A stretch of 64,000 nucleotides of DNA from Chrysogorgia sp. JL179-B06 (GCA_035772405.1 JAYKKM010000065.1:939001-1003000); one strand, 5' to 3'. Shown: positions 1 to 8,673, counted from the first letter of the stretch. Numbers and translations: made by a program. Notes: generated by a model from the sequence alone, not told the origin.

Positions 1-2
1 AG

Positions 3-377
3 ACTGTAGCCCCGTTTAGATTGCTGAGGGTTGGACCTCTTCTTGGCTTTGCAGAAAAAACGTTAATCCAAGGGAAGGAGTGGCACGTCAGCCCAAACAA
101 AGTTGATATGTACAGAGGTCTGAAGTACATAGAAATCTCGTGTGACGTTGTTGAAGCGGAGAGCAATGTAGGTATTGATGGGAAGCGTAGCAATGTGATC
201 ACAACGTTGCCAATACCCACCGAACAGTCTTTGAAAGGGTCGGTGCAACGTCATGTGGACATTGAGTCAAAGGTGAGTATTAAAAAAGGTGTTTACTCAA
301 GTATGACATTTCGCGTCAAACCAAATAACGACGATCTTAAAATTGGCGCGGTGCTATTGGAACTGTATATTGTGTGA
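3..377 (+). CDS. Capsid-type protein of a Maverick/Polinton-like element, C-terminal part (5' end outside window)
   Basis: The frame is open to the window edge, so this is the C-terminal part of a longer protein. The visible ~125 residues alternate short hydrophobic strands with loops and include LLGF near the start and ISPN-like and LYIV segments. I associate this strand-rich pattern with the minor capsid/jelly-roll proteins of invertebrate Polintons, but the match is from memory of the family. It is first in a same-strand, intron-free array, and its stop codon lies five bases before the integrase ATG. The only in-window alternative start is a TTG, which is unlikely in an animal genome. Function as a virion protein is inferred mostly from context. 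Confidence 0.5.
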   Translation, partial: TVAPFRLLRVGPLLGFAEKTLIQGKEWHVSPNKVDMYRGLKYIEISCDVVEAESNVGIDGKRSNVITTLPIPTEQSLKGSVQRHVDIESKVSIKKGVYSSMTFRVKPNNDDLKIGAVLLELYIV

Positions 378-382
378 ATTAT

Positions 383-1486
383 ATGGAACTTGGTGTGGAA
401 ACAGAGCAAGGGTTGCGAGACATCTATTACAATCCTAAGACAGGGTACAGTGGTGCAGAGAGGTTGTATCAAAGTGCATTGGGAGACGGATTGAAAGTAA
501 CTAGAAAAACAGTGAAAGAATGGTTGACAGCGCAGGACACCTACACTAGGTACAAACCCATTGTGAGAAGGCATAAATTCCGTGCTACCTTCGTCGGATT
601 TCTTGGTGAAGAGCTCCAAATGGACTTAGTGGACATGAGTAAGTACTCAAAACAGAACAAAGGGTATTATTGGATATTGACAGGTATTGAAATATTGAGT
701 AGATACGCTTTTGGTGTTGCGGTGTATAGAAAAGACACTAAGAACATGACTAAGGCTGTTGGAGAGCTATTGAACGACTTTAAAGATCGGTTTGGAACCA
801 CACCTAAGTTAGCGCAATTTGACGATGGACTTGAGTTCTACAATGTTGGGGTGAAAAGTTTGCTGAAAGAACGCGACGTTAAATATTTCAGCACTAAGAG
901 CGACAAAAAGGCTGCTGTTGTTGAGCGTTTCAATAGAAGTCTGAAGAGCATTATGTGGAAGTACTTTTATGCTTGTGGGACATACAAGTGGATTGGGGGT
1001 CTCGACCAGTTTGTGAGCAATTATAATAGCAGTGTGAATCGAAGCATTATGATGAAGCCAAAGGACGTCAATGAGTCGAACGAAGGTGAGGTGTGGACCA
1101 CTTTGTTTGGTCATCAATTTGCAGACAACCCATTGCCGAAGTTCAAGGTTGGCGAATCAGTGAGAATTAGTAAGTACAAGAGCGTGTTCACAAAGGGCTA
1201 TGAAGCCAACTTCACTGAAGAGCTGTTTAAAGTGGTGAAGGTTATTTGTGGTGATCCGAATGTGTACGAAATTGAGGACCACACCGGTGAACAGATCATC
1301 GGGAAGTTTTATGAACAGGAACTGTCGCTGGTCAACAAGAAACGTGGTGATGACGTGTATAGAGTTGAAAAGGTGTTGAAAAGAAAGAAAGTCAGAGGAA
1401 AGAAGATGGTGTTGGTCAAGTGGTTAGGTTATGAAAGCAAACATAACTCGTGGATACCAGAAAGCGATATTCAAAATGTAAGCTAA
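383..1486 (+). CDS. Maverick/Polinton-like DDE integrase with C-terminal chromodomain
   Basis: Encodes 367 residues counted from the first ATG; a GTG nine bases upstream is in frame but not a likely animal start. The retroviral-type integrase core shows D81 in LQMDLVD, D147 in QFDDGLEF and E181 in VVERFN, a DDE triad with about 33 residues between the last two. A helical N-terminal domain precedes the core, a basic region follows, and a chromodomain occupies about residues 323-363 (VYRVEKVL, LVKWLGY, SWIP), with the tryptophans expected in a methyl-lysine cage. Chromodomain integrases are known in Polintons/adintoviruses and in Gypsy chromoviruses; the capsid and packaging-ATPase neighbours decide for Polinton. 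Its role would be insertion of the element into host chromatin. The frame is intact. Confidence 0.9.
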   Translation: MELGVETEQGLRDIYYNPKTGYSGAERLYQSALGDGLKVTRKTVKEWLTAQDTYTRYKPIVRRHKFRATFVGFLGEELQMDLVDMSKYSKQNKGYYWILTGIEILSRYAFGVAVYRKDTKNMTKAVGELLNDFKDRFGTTPKLAQFDDGLEFYNVGVKSLLKERDVKYFSTKSDKKAAVVERFNRSLKSIMWKYFYACGTYKWIGGLDQFVSNYNSSVNRSIMMKPKDVNESNEGEVWTTLFGHQFADNPLPKFKVGESVRISKYKSVFTKGYEANFTEELFKVVKVICGDPNVYEIEDHTGEQIIGKFYEQELSLVNKKRGDDVYRVEKVLKRKKVRGKKMVLVKWLGYESKHNSWIPESDIQNVS

Positions 1487-1492
1487 TGTAAT

Positions 1493-1864
1493 ATGGCTGA
1501 AGGTGGGGAAGGTTTCGACTACCTTGAGATGGAGAACTTCGATAAGTACGACGACGCCACTGACGAGCAATTAGAAGAGAAGCTCGCCGCGGCTGATGAG
1601 GAGCTCAGCAAGATAACCTTAGAGTACGGTATGAGTGAGATGCCGAAAGGCGTTCGTGTTAACTTTGTCGCCGGTCGTGACTATATGGATAGGGTAAGAA
1701 GCGAGCTAGCTAGAAGGCAGGGTGGGCAAAAAGAAACGTCATTCATTGATGATGGTAAGACGGTGACAATAGAAGCTGACGCAGCACCAACAAGAGGGAT
1801 CAATGAGGTCTGGACGATATACGCGAAGGTGCACCGAACACGAAGAGACTTAGATCAACCATAA
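1493..1864 (+). CDS. Acidic virion-associated protein, N-terminal portion (probably split by frameshift)
   Basis: Encodes 123 residues starting six bases after the integrase stop. It is strongly acidic over the first 50 residues (GFDYLEMENFDKYDD) and then rich in charged helices. I do not recognise a catalytic domain. The frame breaks down after about residue 105: the +2 frame downstream is open from 1807 through the next gene with no ATG until 1927, and its predicted peptide stays basic and helical. The simplest reading is that this ORF and the 1927-2886 ORF were one gene of roughly 460 codons, broken by a small indel between 1807 and about 1860. No obvious slippery heptamer is present, so mutational rather than programmed shifting is favoured. 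Confidence 0.5.
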   Translation: MAEGGEGFDYLEMENFDKYDDATDEQLEEKLAAADEELSKITLEYGMSEMPKGVRVNFVAGRDYMDRVRSELARRQGGQKETSFIDDGKTVTIEADAAPTRGINEVWTIYAKVHRTRRDLDQP

Positions 1865-1926
1865 CGTCGTCAATAGTAAGAGACAAGAAAGGCTTCTTCA
1901 AAAAAGCTCTAAGATTAGACATTAGA

Positions 1927-2886
1927 ATGAAAGATGGACCGAGCTCAAAGAAACTCATTAATGAGTCAACCATAACTTTTAGTAAGGGGGGTTATCAAAA
2001 CGGCGCCACATTCGAAGGCAAAAAAGTTCTTGTCTCGAAGGATCTAGGCAAGACGTTTGATTATAGTAATGCAAAAGGTAGCGTTGAGGTTGTCGAGAGG
2101 TTTAAACGATTAGTCGAAGAAGTCAAAAAGGAGCACGAAAACACGCCAAGTGGTGTGGTTGACGCACAGTTGAGGTCTGAGGATATAGTGCCAACAGAAG
2201 ATCTAACAGACGCCATAGTCTCTATCGCTAGTGATAGGATTGAAGACGAAGTAGAATCACGAGAAAGTGAGCTAAACGATGGTGCGATGATCGCTACTGA
2301 AGAGGAAATAAGAGAGCTCGCAGGTATATTGAATCCAAAGGGTCCAAACGACGTGAAGATACAGGCTTTAGAAATCATGGTTGATAGATACCGCTTGAAA
2401 GCTCTAAACGAGACTGACCTAGTGAAAGAACGATGGTATAAAAACGTTAGTGAGACAGCTGAGTTAAAAGCGGATAGCATACGACTCCAGGACGGTCTCA
2501 AACCAAAACATGAAGAAGCTAATAAAATTATTGTCGATGAGGTCAGAAACAACGACTTGTCTAGGTTAGAGAGATTCAAGAAGTGGGCCAAAGAAAATAT
2601 GGTTGGGTTGAGCGCTGTGGCAATTTCAGTGGCTGGAATTATAACAACTATTATTATCGCTGGGAGGTCTGCTGTTGCGAAAGGCGCTATGGCTACGAGG
2701 TCATTCGCACAAGCTGTTAAGAACGTGATAATGAAGATGGGTCCATGGGCTGTTGGGTTGGCTAACTTAGTTTACAATATGTTGACGTTGGGTGCGAAGG
2801 GTCTCGCTTGGTTGGCTCAAAATCTGTGGGTGCTCGCGGTGATATTTGCGTGGTTCGCTTATGATTATTACAAGCTAAAACGGTAG
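1927..2886 (+). CDS. Polinton-associated membrane protein (C-terminal transmembrane segments)
   Basis: Encodes 319 residues from the first ATG, but the frame is open back to 1807 and the true start may lie in the preceding ORF. The first ~220 residues are charged and helical. A hydrophobic segment lies at about 225-246 (GLSAVAISVAGIITTIII), an amphipathic stretch at 270-290 and a second hydrophobic segment at 291-312, ending in a short basic tail. Similar proteins with a GLSA...GIITT segment occur, as I recall, beside capsid genes in cnidarian Polintons. A role as internal virion or membrane protein is plausible but unproven. It ends 22 bases before the next gene. Confidence 0.5.
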   Translation: MKDGPSSKKLINESTITFSKGGYQNGATFEGKKVLVSKDLGKTFDYSNAKGSVEVVERFKRLVEEVKKEHENTPSGVVDAQLRSEDIVPTEDLTDAIVSIASDRIEDEVESRESELNDGAMIATEEEIRELAGILNPKGPNDVKIQALEIMVDRYRLKALNETDLVKERWYKNVSETAELKADSIRLQDGLKPKHEEANKIIVDEVRNNDLSRLERFKKWAKENMVGLSAVAISVAGIITTIIIAGRSAVAKGAMATRSFAQAVKNVIMKMGPWAVGLANLVYNMLTLGAKGLAWLAQNLWVLAVIFAWFAYDYYKLKR

Positions 2887-2908
2887 TGATAAAACATATG
2901 TAAAGTAT

Positions 2909-4147
2909 ATGAACGTCACGTCAGCAGAGTTGAGTCCTGGTTTTAGACGAGCAACCATGGGTGTTATAAAAGGGGCGAGAACGCAGCATGTGATCACGTT
3001 GAACCCTAATAAAGTCAGTCCTGGTGAGGAACTTTACATTGATATACCAAAGCTCAAGGTTAGCAGCTGTTTGGTACCTGGATCGTTGGGTTTAGTGTTC
3101 GACTTTAAGAACGCGAATGATAAAAGTTGGTTCTTGAATAATGTAAGCAAGTTGCTTTGTGAGAAACTTGTTGTGAAACTAGCTGGGGAAACTGTGTATG
3201 ACAACAATGGGGAAAATTACACTGGTGTCTATCGCGACCTTTGGGAAAGTGTTACTGCGCGAGACCAAATGGTCGACTACGGTGTTGGCTCTGAAAACTT
3301 GAGAAAGCTAATTTCTAAGGACGACAGTGGCGTGACAAGTGGGAACGTTGCTAAAGTTAGTGACGCGTTGATGTTTGGTGTGATTGGGACGAAACAGCGG
3401 ATAAAGCTCGGCAAAATCATGAATGACCACGGGTTGTACGCTCCTTTTAGCATGAATAATAACTTGCAGTATGTGATCACACTTCCAAAGGCCACAGACA
3501 TCATGGTGGCGCAATCCAATGAAAGTATAGGTGGATACACTCTGGAGAACCTCGAGCTTGAGTATGAAACGATCGATAACCAGGAGCTCTCTGATGAGAT
3601 AACGTCGGGTTACGCAAGTGGTCGTAGTTTGTCATATGAGCACGTTACGTTGATGAAAACCACTGAATGGGATAAAGGTACGACCATTGTGAACGAGAAT
3701 GTTAATCTACCAAGAAAAAGCATGAAGGCAATTGTGTTGCTATTCACGAATAAGGTGCGAGCAGACAGCGAGGAGTTTCTTTACCCAAATATCGAGAGTG
3801 TTAGAGTCACAATTGAAGGTGTACCAAATAGTGTGTACTCACAAGGCATCCCAAAGTCAAAGTTCTATGCAGAAGCGAAACGATTGTTTGGGTTGAGTGA
3901 AGAACACGCTCAGTTCATGACCATGCAGAAGTTCTATAAAGATGGTTTTGCGTTGGTCATCGACTTGAGGAGCGTCCAAGATAATTACAACGTCGCCACT
4001 GGTAAAAAAATTGTGAACACACAATCTGGCGTGCTTCTTGAGATCACTAAGAAAGTGACGACTGCGAATGTTATGTGCAGGGTGTTTGTGATGAGTGATG
4101 GACTGGTCAACTTCATGAACAATGGGTTGCAATCAATCCAGTATTAA
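2909..4147 (+). CDS. Probable major capsid protein (jelly-roll type) of Maverick/Polinton-like element
   Basis: Encodes 412 residues, intact from ATG to TAA. The N-terminal third contains HVITLNPNKVSPGEELYIDI and GETVYDN, followed by FGVIGTKQRIKLG and LENLELEYETI, a pattern of alternating strands that I recall from capsid-like proteins in cnidarian and other invertebrate Polintons. The length suits a major capsid protein. It has no signal peptide, no membrane segment and no enzyme motif. Its place directly before the packaging ATPase (15-base gap) is the arrangement expected of a capsid gene. An alternative would be a fibre or penton-like protein; structure prediction would separate these. 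Confidence 0.6.
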   Translation: MNVTSAELSPGFRRATMGVIKGARTQHVITLNPNKVSPGEELYIDIPKLKVSSCLVPGSLGLVFDFKNANDKSWFLNNVSKLLCEKLVVKLAGETVYDNNGENYTGVYRDLWESVTARDQMVDYGVGSENLRKLISKDDSGVTSGNVAKVSDALMFGVIGTKQRIKLGKIMNDHGLYAPFSMNNNLQYVITLPKATDIMVAQSNESIGGYTLENLELEYETIDNQELSDEITSGYASGRSLSYEHVTLMKTTEWDKGTTIVNENVNLPRKSMKAIVLLFTNKVRADSEEFLYPNIESVRVTIEGVPNSVYSQGIPKSKFYAEAKRLFGLSEEHAQFMTMQKFYKDGFALVIDLRSVQDNYNVATGKKIVNTQSGVLLEITKKVTTANVMCRVFVMSDGLVNFMNNGLQSIQY

Positions 4148-4162
4148 ATCAAACGCAATTTA

Positions 4163-4762
4163 ATGGAGACTCCGTTTAATGCGCTAATTGTTGGTATGAC
4201 AGCTTGTGGTAAGACGCATTATTTGCTCGACACATTGGAATCTGAGTATTGCGGCAAATTTGACTACATTGTGTTGATTTGTCCTACTTTTGAGTGGAAC
4301 AAAGCGTATCAAGATTGGAAATATGTGCGCGACCCTGACGTGTTAGCGATAGACTGTGCGCAGGATAGTGTTGACGCTGTTCTCAAGTGTGTAACAAATG
4401 TTTTTAAAGGCACTAACACTCTGATTGTGTTGGACGACTGTGCAAGTGGGCAGGACGTCAAGAATAGGACTAGTCAATTGGTCAACTTGGCTTTTAGTGC
4501 GCGACATTTTATGTTGAGCGTTATTGTCATCACACAACAACTGACGTCGATCGCAAAACCGTATAGAGAAAACATTAGTAAGCTCGTTTGCTTTTACTGT
4601 CCGAGCAGAAGTGATATGAAGGTTGTTATTGACGATTACCTTGGGCACATTAGCAAAGAAGAAGTGTCGGCGATTGTGACCGCATTAAAAAATAATAAGT
4701 ACGCTAGACTTGAAATCTCACTGCGCTACCCATACAGTCACGAAGTTGTTATTCCGCAATAA
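4163..4762 (+). CDS. A32/FtsK-type genome-packaging ATPase
   Basis: Encodes 199 residues, intact. A canonical Walker A loop (GMTACGKT) lies at residues 11-18, Walker B (TLIVLDD) at 86-92, and a TQQ-containing strand resembling the sensor of HerA/FtsK-family ATPases at about 119-127. The short length and the N-terminal P-loop fit the A32-like DNA-packaging ATPases of Polintons, virophages and large DNA viruses. The product would drive genome entry into preformed capsids. The upstream gene is the putative major capsid protein and the downstream gene starts four bases after the stop. The presence of this gene makes a virus-like rather than simple transposon origin likely. Confidence 0.85.
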   Translation: METPFNALIVGMTACGKTHYLLDTLESEYCGKFDYIVLICPTFEWNKAYQDWKYVRDPDVLAIDCAQDSVDAVLKCVTNVFKGTNTLIVLDDCASGQDVKNRTSQLVNLAFSARHFMLSVIVITQQLTSIAKPYRENISKLVCFYCPSRSDMKVVIDDYLGHISKEEVSAIVTALKNNKYARLEISLRYPYSHEVVIPQ

Positions 4763-4765
4763 AAT

Positions 4766-5278
4766 ATGAGTATAAGTAATAGCGTGATGGTAAAACGCAA
4801 AAGTGAAGAAAACCCCACGATTGAGGAATTAGTTGAGGACACTGATGGTACTTCGACTGTGGAAGACAATATTGACGTTAGGAGATCCGAACTTATTAGA
4901 CTGTCTGGTGATGGTGTGGTGAGCCAATCTGAAGCGTACATTAAAAAAGCGTCCGCAAAGGTTATCGATAAGATATGGCGCCAATATGAGTTGAAGAGAA
5001 TGGAAATCGCAAACGCTTTTCTCACTGACTTGCTAATCAGCAAATTCGCTAGCTTACTAGATGGGTTGAACGCTATCGAGAACCCTGACGAACTAAATGA
5101 CGAGTTGCAAAAAGACCCGTTACTAAAGAAAGACGTTGAGAGCATTGTCGCGATTGTGACACCGTACGTGCCTTTCTTAGGCTTGTTGTCGGGAGGAATC
5201 ACAACGTCGAAATATGTGTACGATCACCATTTTAGAAGTGAGGTGACAAACACTGAAAATAGTGAACAAACGGACTAA
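4766..5278 (+). CDS. Small charged protein with C-terminal hydrophobic segment (Polinton-associated, unknown function)
   Basis: Encodes 170 residues beginning four bases after the ATPase stop; the intervening bases form AATAAA-like sequence. The N-terminal 50 residues are acidic and probably disordered, residues 55-120 look helical (coiled-coil-like), and residues about 126-147 (IVAIVTPYVPFLGLLSGG) form one hydrophobic, glycine-rich segment that could cross or insert into a membrane. I do not recognise the family. As the last gene of the array it could be a minor virion or membrane-interaction protein; this is inference from position only. The frame is intact. Confidence 0.5.
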   Translation: MSISNSVMVKRKSEENPTIEELVEDTDGTSTVEDNIDVRRSELIRLSGDGVVSQSEAYIKKASAKVIDKIWRQYELKRMEIANAFLTDLLISKFASLLDGLNAIENPDELNDELQKDPLLKKDVESIVAIVTPYVPFLGLLSGGITTSKYVYDHHFRSEVTNTENSEQTD

Positions 5279-5342
5279 TTCGCGAAACAACTGGCTATTT
5301 GTTAGTCAATGTTGTTAGCCAATCAAAAGAGCGCCATTTCGC

Positions 5343-5356
5343 TATCCATTTGGATA
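5343..5356 (+). other. Small stem-loop upstream of T-tailed hairpin
   Basis: TATCCA and TGGATA form a 6-bp stem around a 2-base loop, seven bases before the stronger hairpin. It may act with it or be incidental. Confidence 0.3.
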
Positions 5357-5362
5357 AACATC

Positions 5363-5393
5363 ACCACTAGAATCAAAATCTAGTGGTTTTTTT
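5363..5393 (+). terminator. Stem-loop followed by a T run after the last Polinton gene
   Basis: ACCACTAGA and TCTAGTGGT form a perfect 9-bp stem with a 7-base loop, immediately followed by six T residues, 85 bases after the last stop codon. It has the shape of a factor-independent terminator. Mimivirus and related DNA viruses are known to use 3' hairpins for transcript ends, and T-rich signals end transcripts in poxviruses. Whether this one works is inference. Confidence 0.4.
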
Positions 5394-5448
5394 CGCGTGT
5401 GAATTGAGACAGCGGCAGAACGTGTCGGTGGTCATAGTTTGTTGAACA

Positions 5449-5640
5449 AAAATGTTGAAATGACACTTTCTATTTTTTAAATACACGAAAATGACGAAGC
5501 GACACTTTCTATTTTTTCTAAATATGTGAAAATGTTGAAACGACACTCTCTATTTTTAAATATGTGAAAATGTTGAAACGACACTTTCTATTTTTCTAAA
5601 AATGCGAAAATGACGAAGCGACACTTTCTATTTTTTAAAA
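5449..5640 (+). repeat. Five tandem ~38-42-bp repeats in the Polinton terminal region
   Basis: Each unit begins AAAATG(TTG or ACG)AA and continues with (C)GACACTTTCTATTTTT and an ATAYRYG-like end. Units start near 5449, 5488, 5529, 5567 and 5607. Two subtypes (GTTGAAA and GACGAAG) are interleaved. Subterminal tandem repeats are common in the long inverted termini of Polintons. Confidence 0.85.
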
Positions 5641-5777
5641 TACGACTGAAATAACACCAAATTTAGCGAAAATCGCGATTTGGTATAAATTTGGTATTGT
5701 TTCGCTAGTCTCGCGTGTGTTTGACATCAATTGAGTAGAAGACGTGAGGGGTGTCAAGCTTGATTAACGACCGCCAT

Positions 5778-5950
5778 AGTAGTATAGAGAGTGGGGGTGC
5801 GAGCTTATTCGATGTTATACGTGAATATAGAATTACCGAAATGACAGCGAATTTTGTCGAGCCGTGGTTTGACACAAATTTGGTGATGTTTTGGTATTTA
5901 TATTTACGGTTAACATCGATTGGGCTCGCACCCCCACTCTCTATACTACT
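5778..5950. repeat. 173-bp palindrome with perfect 27-bp outer arms, probable element terminus
   Basis: Positions 5778-5804 and 5924-5950 are perfect inverted copies, starting AGTAGTATAGAG and ending CTCTATACTACT. The inner sequence also pairs imperfectly (CGATGTTA and TAACATCG, and the AAATTTGGTG region), centred near 5864, so the whole stretch can fold into one long hairpin. The outward AG...CT ends are compatible with Polinton termini. It may be the right end of the integrated element or two ends joined head to head. No clear 6-bp target duplication is visible. Confidence 0.65.
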
Positions 5951-6613
5951 GGCACTGTCCAGGCCTACTATCCAGGACACAGGTGAATTTAAACAGACAC
6001 ACTAAGCCATTGGCCAGAAGGGCATATGCCATAATATCAGATGAGCGTAAATGCTGATTGTTATAGCCAGTATCGTGTATGTTTACACTATTAAAGTGAG
6101 TAAATTGTAAGCCAGGCCCAAGGTGGCATCCAGCCAGGTTGATCCTGGTTAGTATCCTATAGACTTGCAGTATAAATACAGCTATAATCTGTACTTTTTT
6201 ACATCCTTACCACCAGTACTGGTACTCACTATATAGGCTAATTATCAAGTATTGCAATTATTCCATTGTAGATGAGGTTGCAAAGTGACCGAGTGAAACA
6301 ATGGTGATGGATAATTTAAATAAAAGTATAAAATCTGCCATTCAAAATTTGTATTAGCATTTGTTATTCTGCAATATTATAATAAAGCACATAATTTATT
6401 GGTATATCTTATGTAAGGACTATCAATTTCGAGCGAAAGCCCTTCAAAGAGTGATTTCGTGATCTCTGATTGGCGCTTTCTCGATATATCAACAAACCGA
6501 AATTCAAATAATCGCTAATCCTAATCCAAATCATAATCCTAAAACTGACTTGGGTTGATGTTATAATAATTTTAAATTTCGGTTGCCATGACGACATGCC
6601 AAAAGTGAAATGT
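5951..6613. other. Non-coding stretch, nothing identified
   Basis: AT-rich sequence without supported coding potential. A 27-bp motif at about 6466-6492 (TTGGCGCTTTCTCG) recurs at about 12439-12465 beside the hAT-type MITE. Confidence 0.5.
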
Positions 6614-6915
6614 TCCGACCACAATATCTTTTGAAGTACTAACTCTAAGAACTCATTCTACATATCTAATGAAAGCTTGATTAACAGCCTCTGACATACC
6701 TACAAAAATATTTTTGTAACTGATAGCTAACAGTTTGAAAAAAGCGACGACGCTTGGATTGGATTCACAAACTCCGAGTAAATATTTTAGATAATTCAGA
6801 CGACGATATCTTTTACTACTAACTCTAGAAAATCATGCTATACATCAAATAAAAGCCTGAATAACATACTCGGACATGTTTGCAAAACTATCTTTGTAAC
6901 TAATTAACAGATTTA
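6614..6915 (+). repeat. Two diverged direct repeats of ~120 bp
   Basis: Two segments, about 6620-6740 and 6800-6915, share an order of motifs: ATATCTTTT, ACTAACTCTA, CATGCTA or CATTCTA, GAAAGCTTGATTAAC-like, TTTTTGTAACTGAT-like and a closing AAAAAA. Identity is moderate, suggesting an old tandem duplication. Confidence 0.6.
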
Positions 6916-6916
6916 A

Positions 6917-7290
6917 AAAACCGAAAACGGGTTTACCTTTAGTTTTGACGCCACGTATAAAACTTGATTTACGAACTTGACATCTTCCGACGACGCTATA
7001 TTGCATTTTCACAGCCTTTTCACAATCTTTTTGAACTCAAATCTTCATTCAGCGTATAACCCGACAAAACACCTACTTTTCTTTTCAGATATTTACCATA
7101 TTATCTAGTTACCAGGGCCAAATTTTCCGATGCCGCGCATGGGCCGTTGATCTTCAATATATAATTATATAAACTGATCCTAGATCTAGGAACGGCTTGG
7201 ATCTCGCGTGTAAGGGACTAAACGCCGGTCGATATTAGCACCCTCGCCCTCAGGCCTTCGGCCGGCGCTTCGCGCCGGGCGAGGGGATTA
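6917..7290 (-). repeat. Inverted ~370-bp repeat, left member
   Basis: Reverse complement of most of 16015-16386. Shared landmarks include GGGTTTACCTTTAG, CAAATCTTCATTCAGCG, the ACGCCGGTCGATATTAGC block and a GC-rich hairpin of CCCTCGCC and GGCGAGGG at 7241-7288. The pair could be the terminal inverted repeats of a ~9.4-kb element or two copies of an interspersed repeat. Confidence 0.75.
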
Positions 7291-8028
7291 GTACTCCTTA
7301 AAGTGTCTATGAAGTGAAAAAATTGCTAGCATTGTTTTTATTTTAATCAACGGTGCTTTCTGAAAATGTCAAGAATGTATAAGTTATAAAATCTCAAAGT
7401 TTAACATGGATAGACTTTTTTTGGAGAAATCTATGCATGCAGTTAGTTAGACTTTACATTGCTTGATGACGTTTGCAGCGTACAACTATGCATAAATACA
7501 ATCAGAATATTAGTCCACTGCATACGTCATAAACTCCATATATTCTTTCCCAAAGCGCTAACTTTGACACTCAATATCCCGAAAAGTACGTACCGAATTT
7601 ACTTAATTTGATAATTTAGATGACAAGCTTTGATTAACAATTCTACTGTAAGGTAAGTACGGCACATGCATAATGTGGATGAGTATATATATTAACAATA
7701 GATAACATGGTTGTTCTCATAGCATGTTTTTTGTATTCTTCCTAGAACTGCAAATCGAACTAACGAACGGGAATGCAGGATGTCACTGTTGTCAAAAACA
7801 TAGTAAGAATAATAAGTAACAATAATATAGTAAGCTCGGTTTTTGTTGTAACAAGAAAAACTAATGGAAACGCACCACATGGAGCTTGCATTATATATAT
7901 TGATGTTTTGAAGGAAGAACTTGAAGTGTCAGTTTTGCCATAATGGTAAAGAAGTCAAAAAGCTATGAAGAATTTCTCTCTCTTTGCTTTTACTATATTT
8001 AGTGAATTCATTCTTGTTGACATTAATT
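7291..8028. other. Non-coding stretch, nothing identified
   Basis: AT-rich, with no supported gene, repeat boundary or RNA. Confidence 0.5.
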
Positions 8029-8058
8029 GTATTGTATTGTATTGTATTGTATTGTATA
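8029..8058 (+). repeat. (ATTGT)n microsatellite
   Basis: About six perfect copies of the pentamer ATTGT in tandem. Confidence 0.9.
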
Positions 8059-8145
8059 GGTAAAAATACTATGGAAATAGGAAATAATTAGAAACATTTG
8101 TAACAATAGACAGTTTGAAGAAAATATTCTTTCTGCATACAATAT

Positions 8146-8573
8146 TGTAACGGACCACCAGTTGTAACGGAACGAGGTACGAGAGTGAGAGATGCCTCAT
8201 GAAGAAGTTCGTGTTTCTTTGGGTTTATTGCTCGCTTCTGCGATCACAACTATAACTAACTAACTGTTACAATTCATGCTCTACTTATATGGGTTCTAAA
8301 GGCTAAATTAGCTACATGAAGTCATTCTATAATTCGGTTACATTTACGTCAACTATGATGTAGAGTTTATTTAGAGTAAATCACAAGGTCATTGAGTCAT
8401 GCTGAGTAATAGCCGCTCCTAAATTATGTAAACATTGAAACTACTAGAACTGTAATCAAATACCACAGTTGCACACACAACACGTCAAATGGGTGCGACG
8501 AATAAGGTGATGAAATCGGAACTAATCGATTGCCTCACGGACAGTCACGCATACAGTGTCTATTTTTGTTACA
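8146..8573 (-). repeat. Gypsy-type long terminal repeat (3' LTR), minus orientation
   Basis: On the minus strand the block begins TGTAACAAAAATAG and ends GGTCCGTTACA, giving TGTAAC...GTTACA inverted ends over 428 bp. It lies immediately 3' of a polypurine tract and about 100 bases after the end of a Gypsy integrase. The partner LTR is not in the window. Confidence 0.65.
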
Positions 8574-8587
8574 CTATCCCCCTCTTT
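8574..8587 (-). other. Polypurine tract of the Gypsy element
   Basis: On the minus strand AAAGAGGGGGATAG directly precedes the LTR start, the expected position of the plus-strand primer site. Confidence 0.65.
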
Positions 8588-8673
8588 GAAAAGCGAAATG
8601 CTCTCATGTCGGCTAAAACACATTTGAAATTAGAAAACAAAAATGAATTACAGTATTTAAGCATCATAATCTG

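Noticed and set aside
63..619. Minus-strand frames inside the Polinton array
   Set aside because: They lie antisense to well-supported genes and show no domain.
383..1486. Assignment of the integrase to a Gypsy chromovirus
   Set aside because: Flanking genes are capsid-like and a packaging ATPase; no reverse transcriptase, RNase H or LTR is adjacent.
2061..2591. 176-codon minus frame
   Set aside because: Serine-rich shadow of the plus-strand membrane protein.
5705..6005. Two short opposed frames sharing SSIESGGAS
   Set aside because: The similarity is caused by the palindrome at 5778-5950, not by coding.
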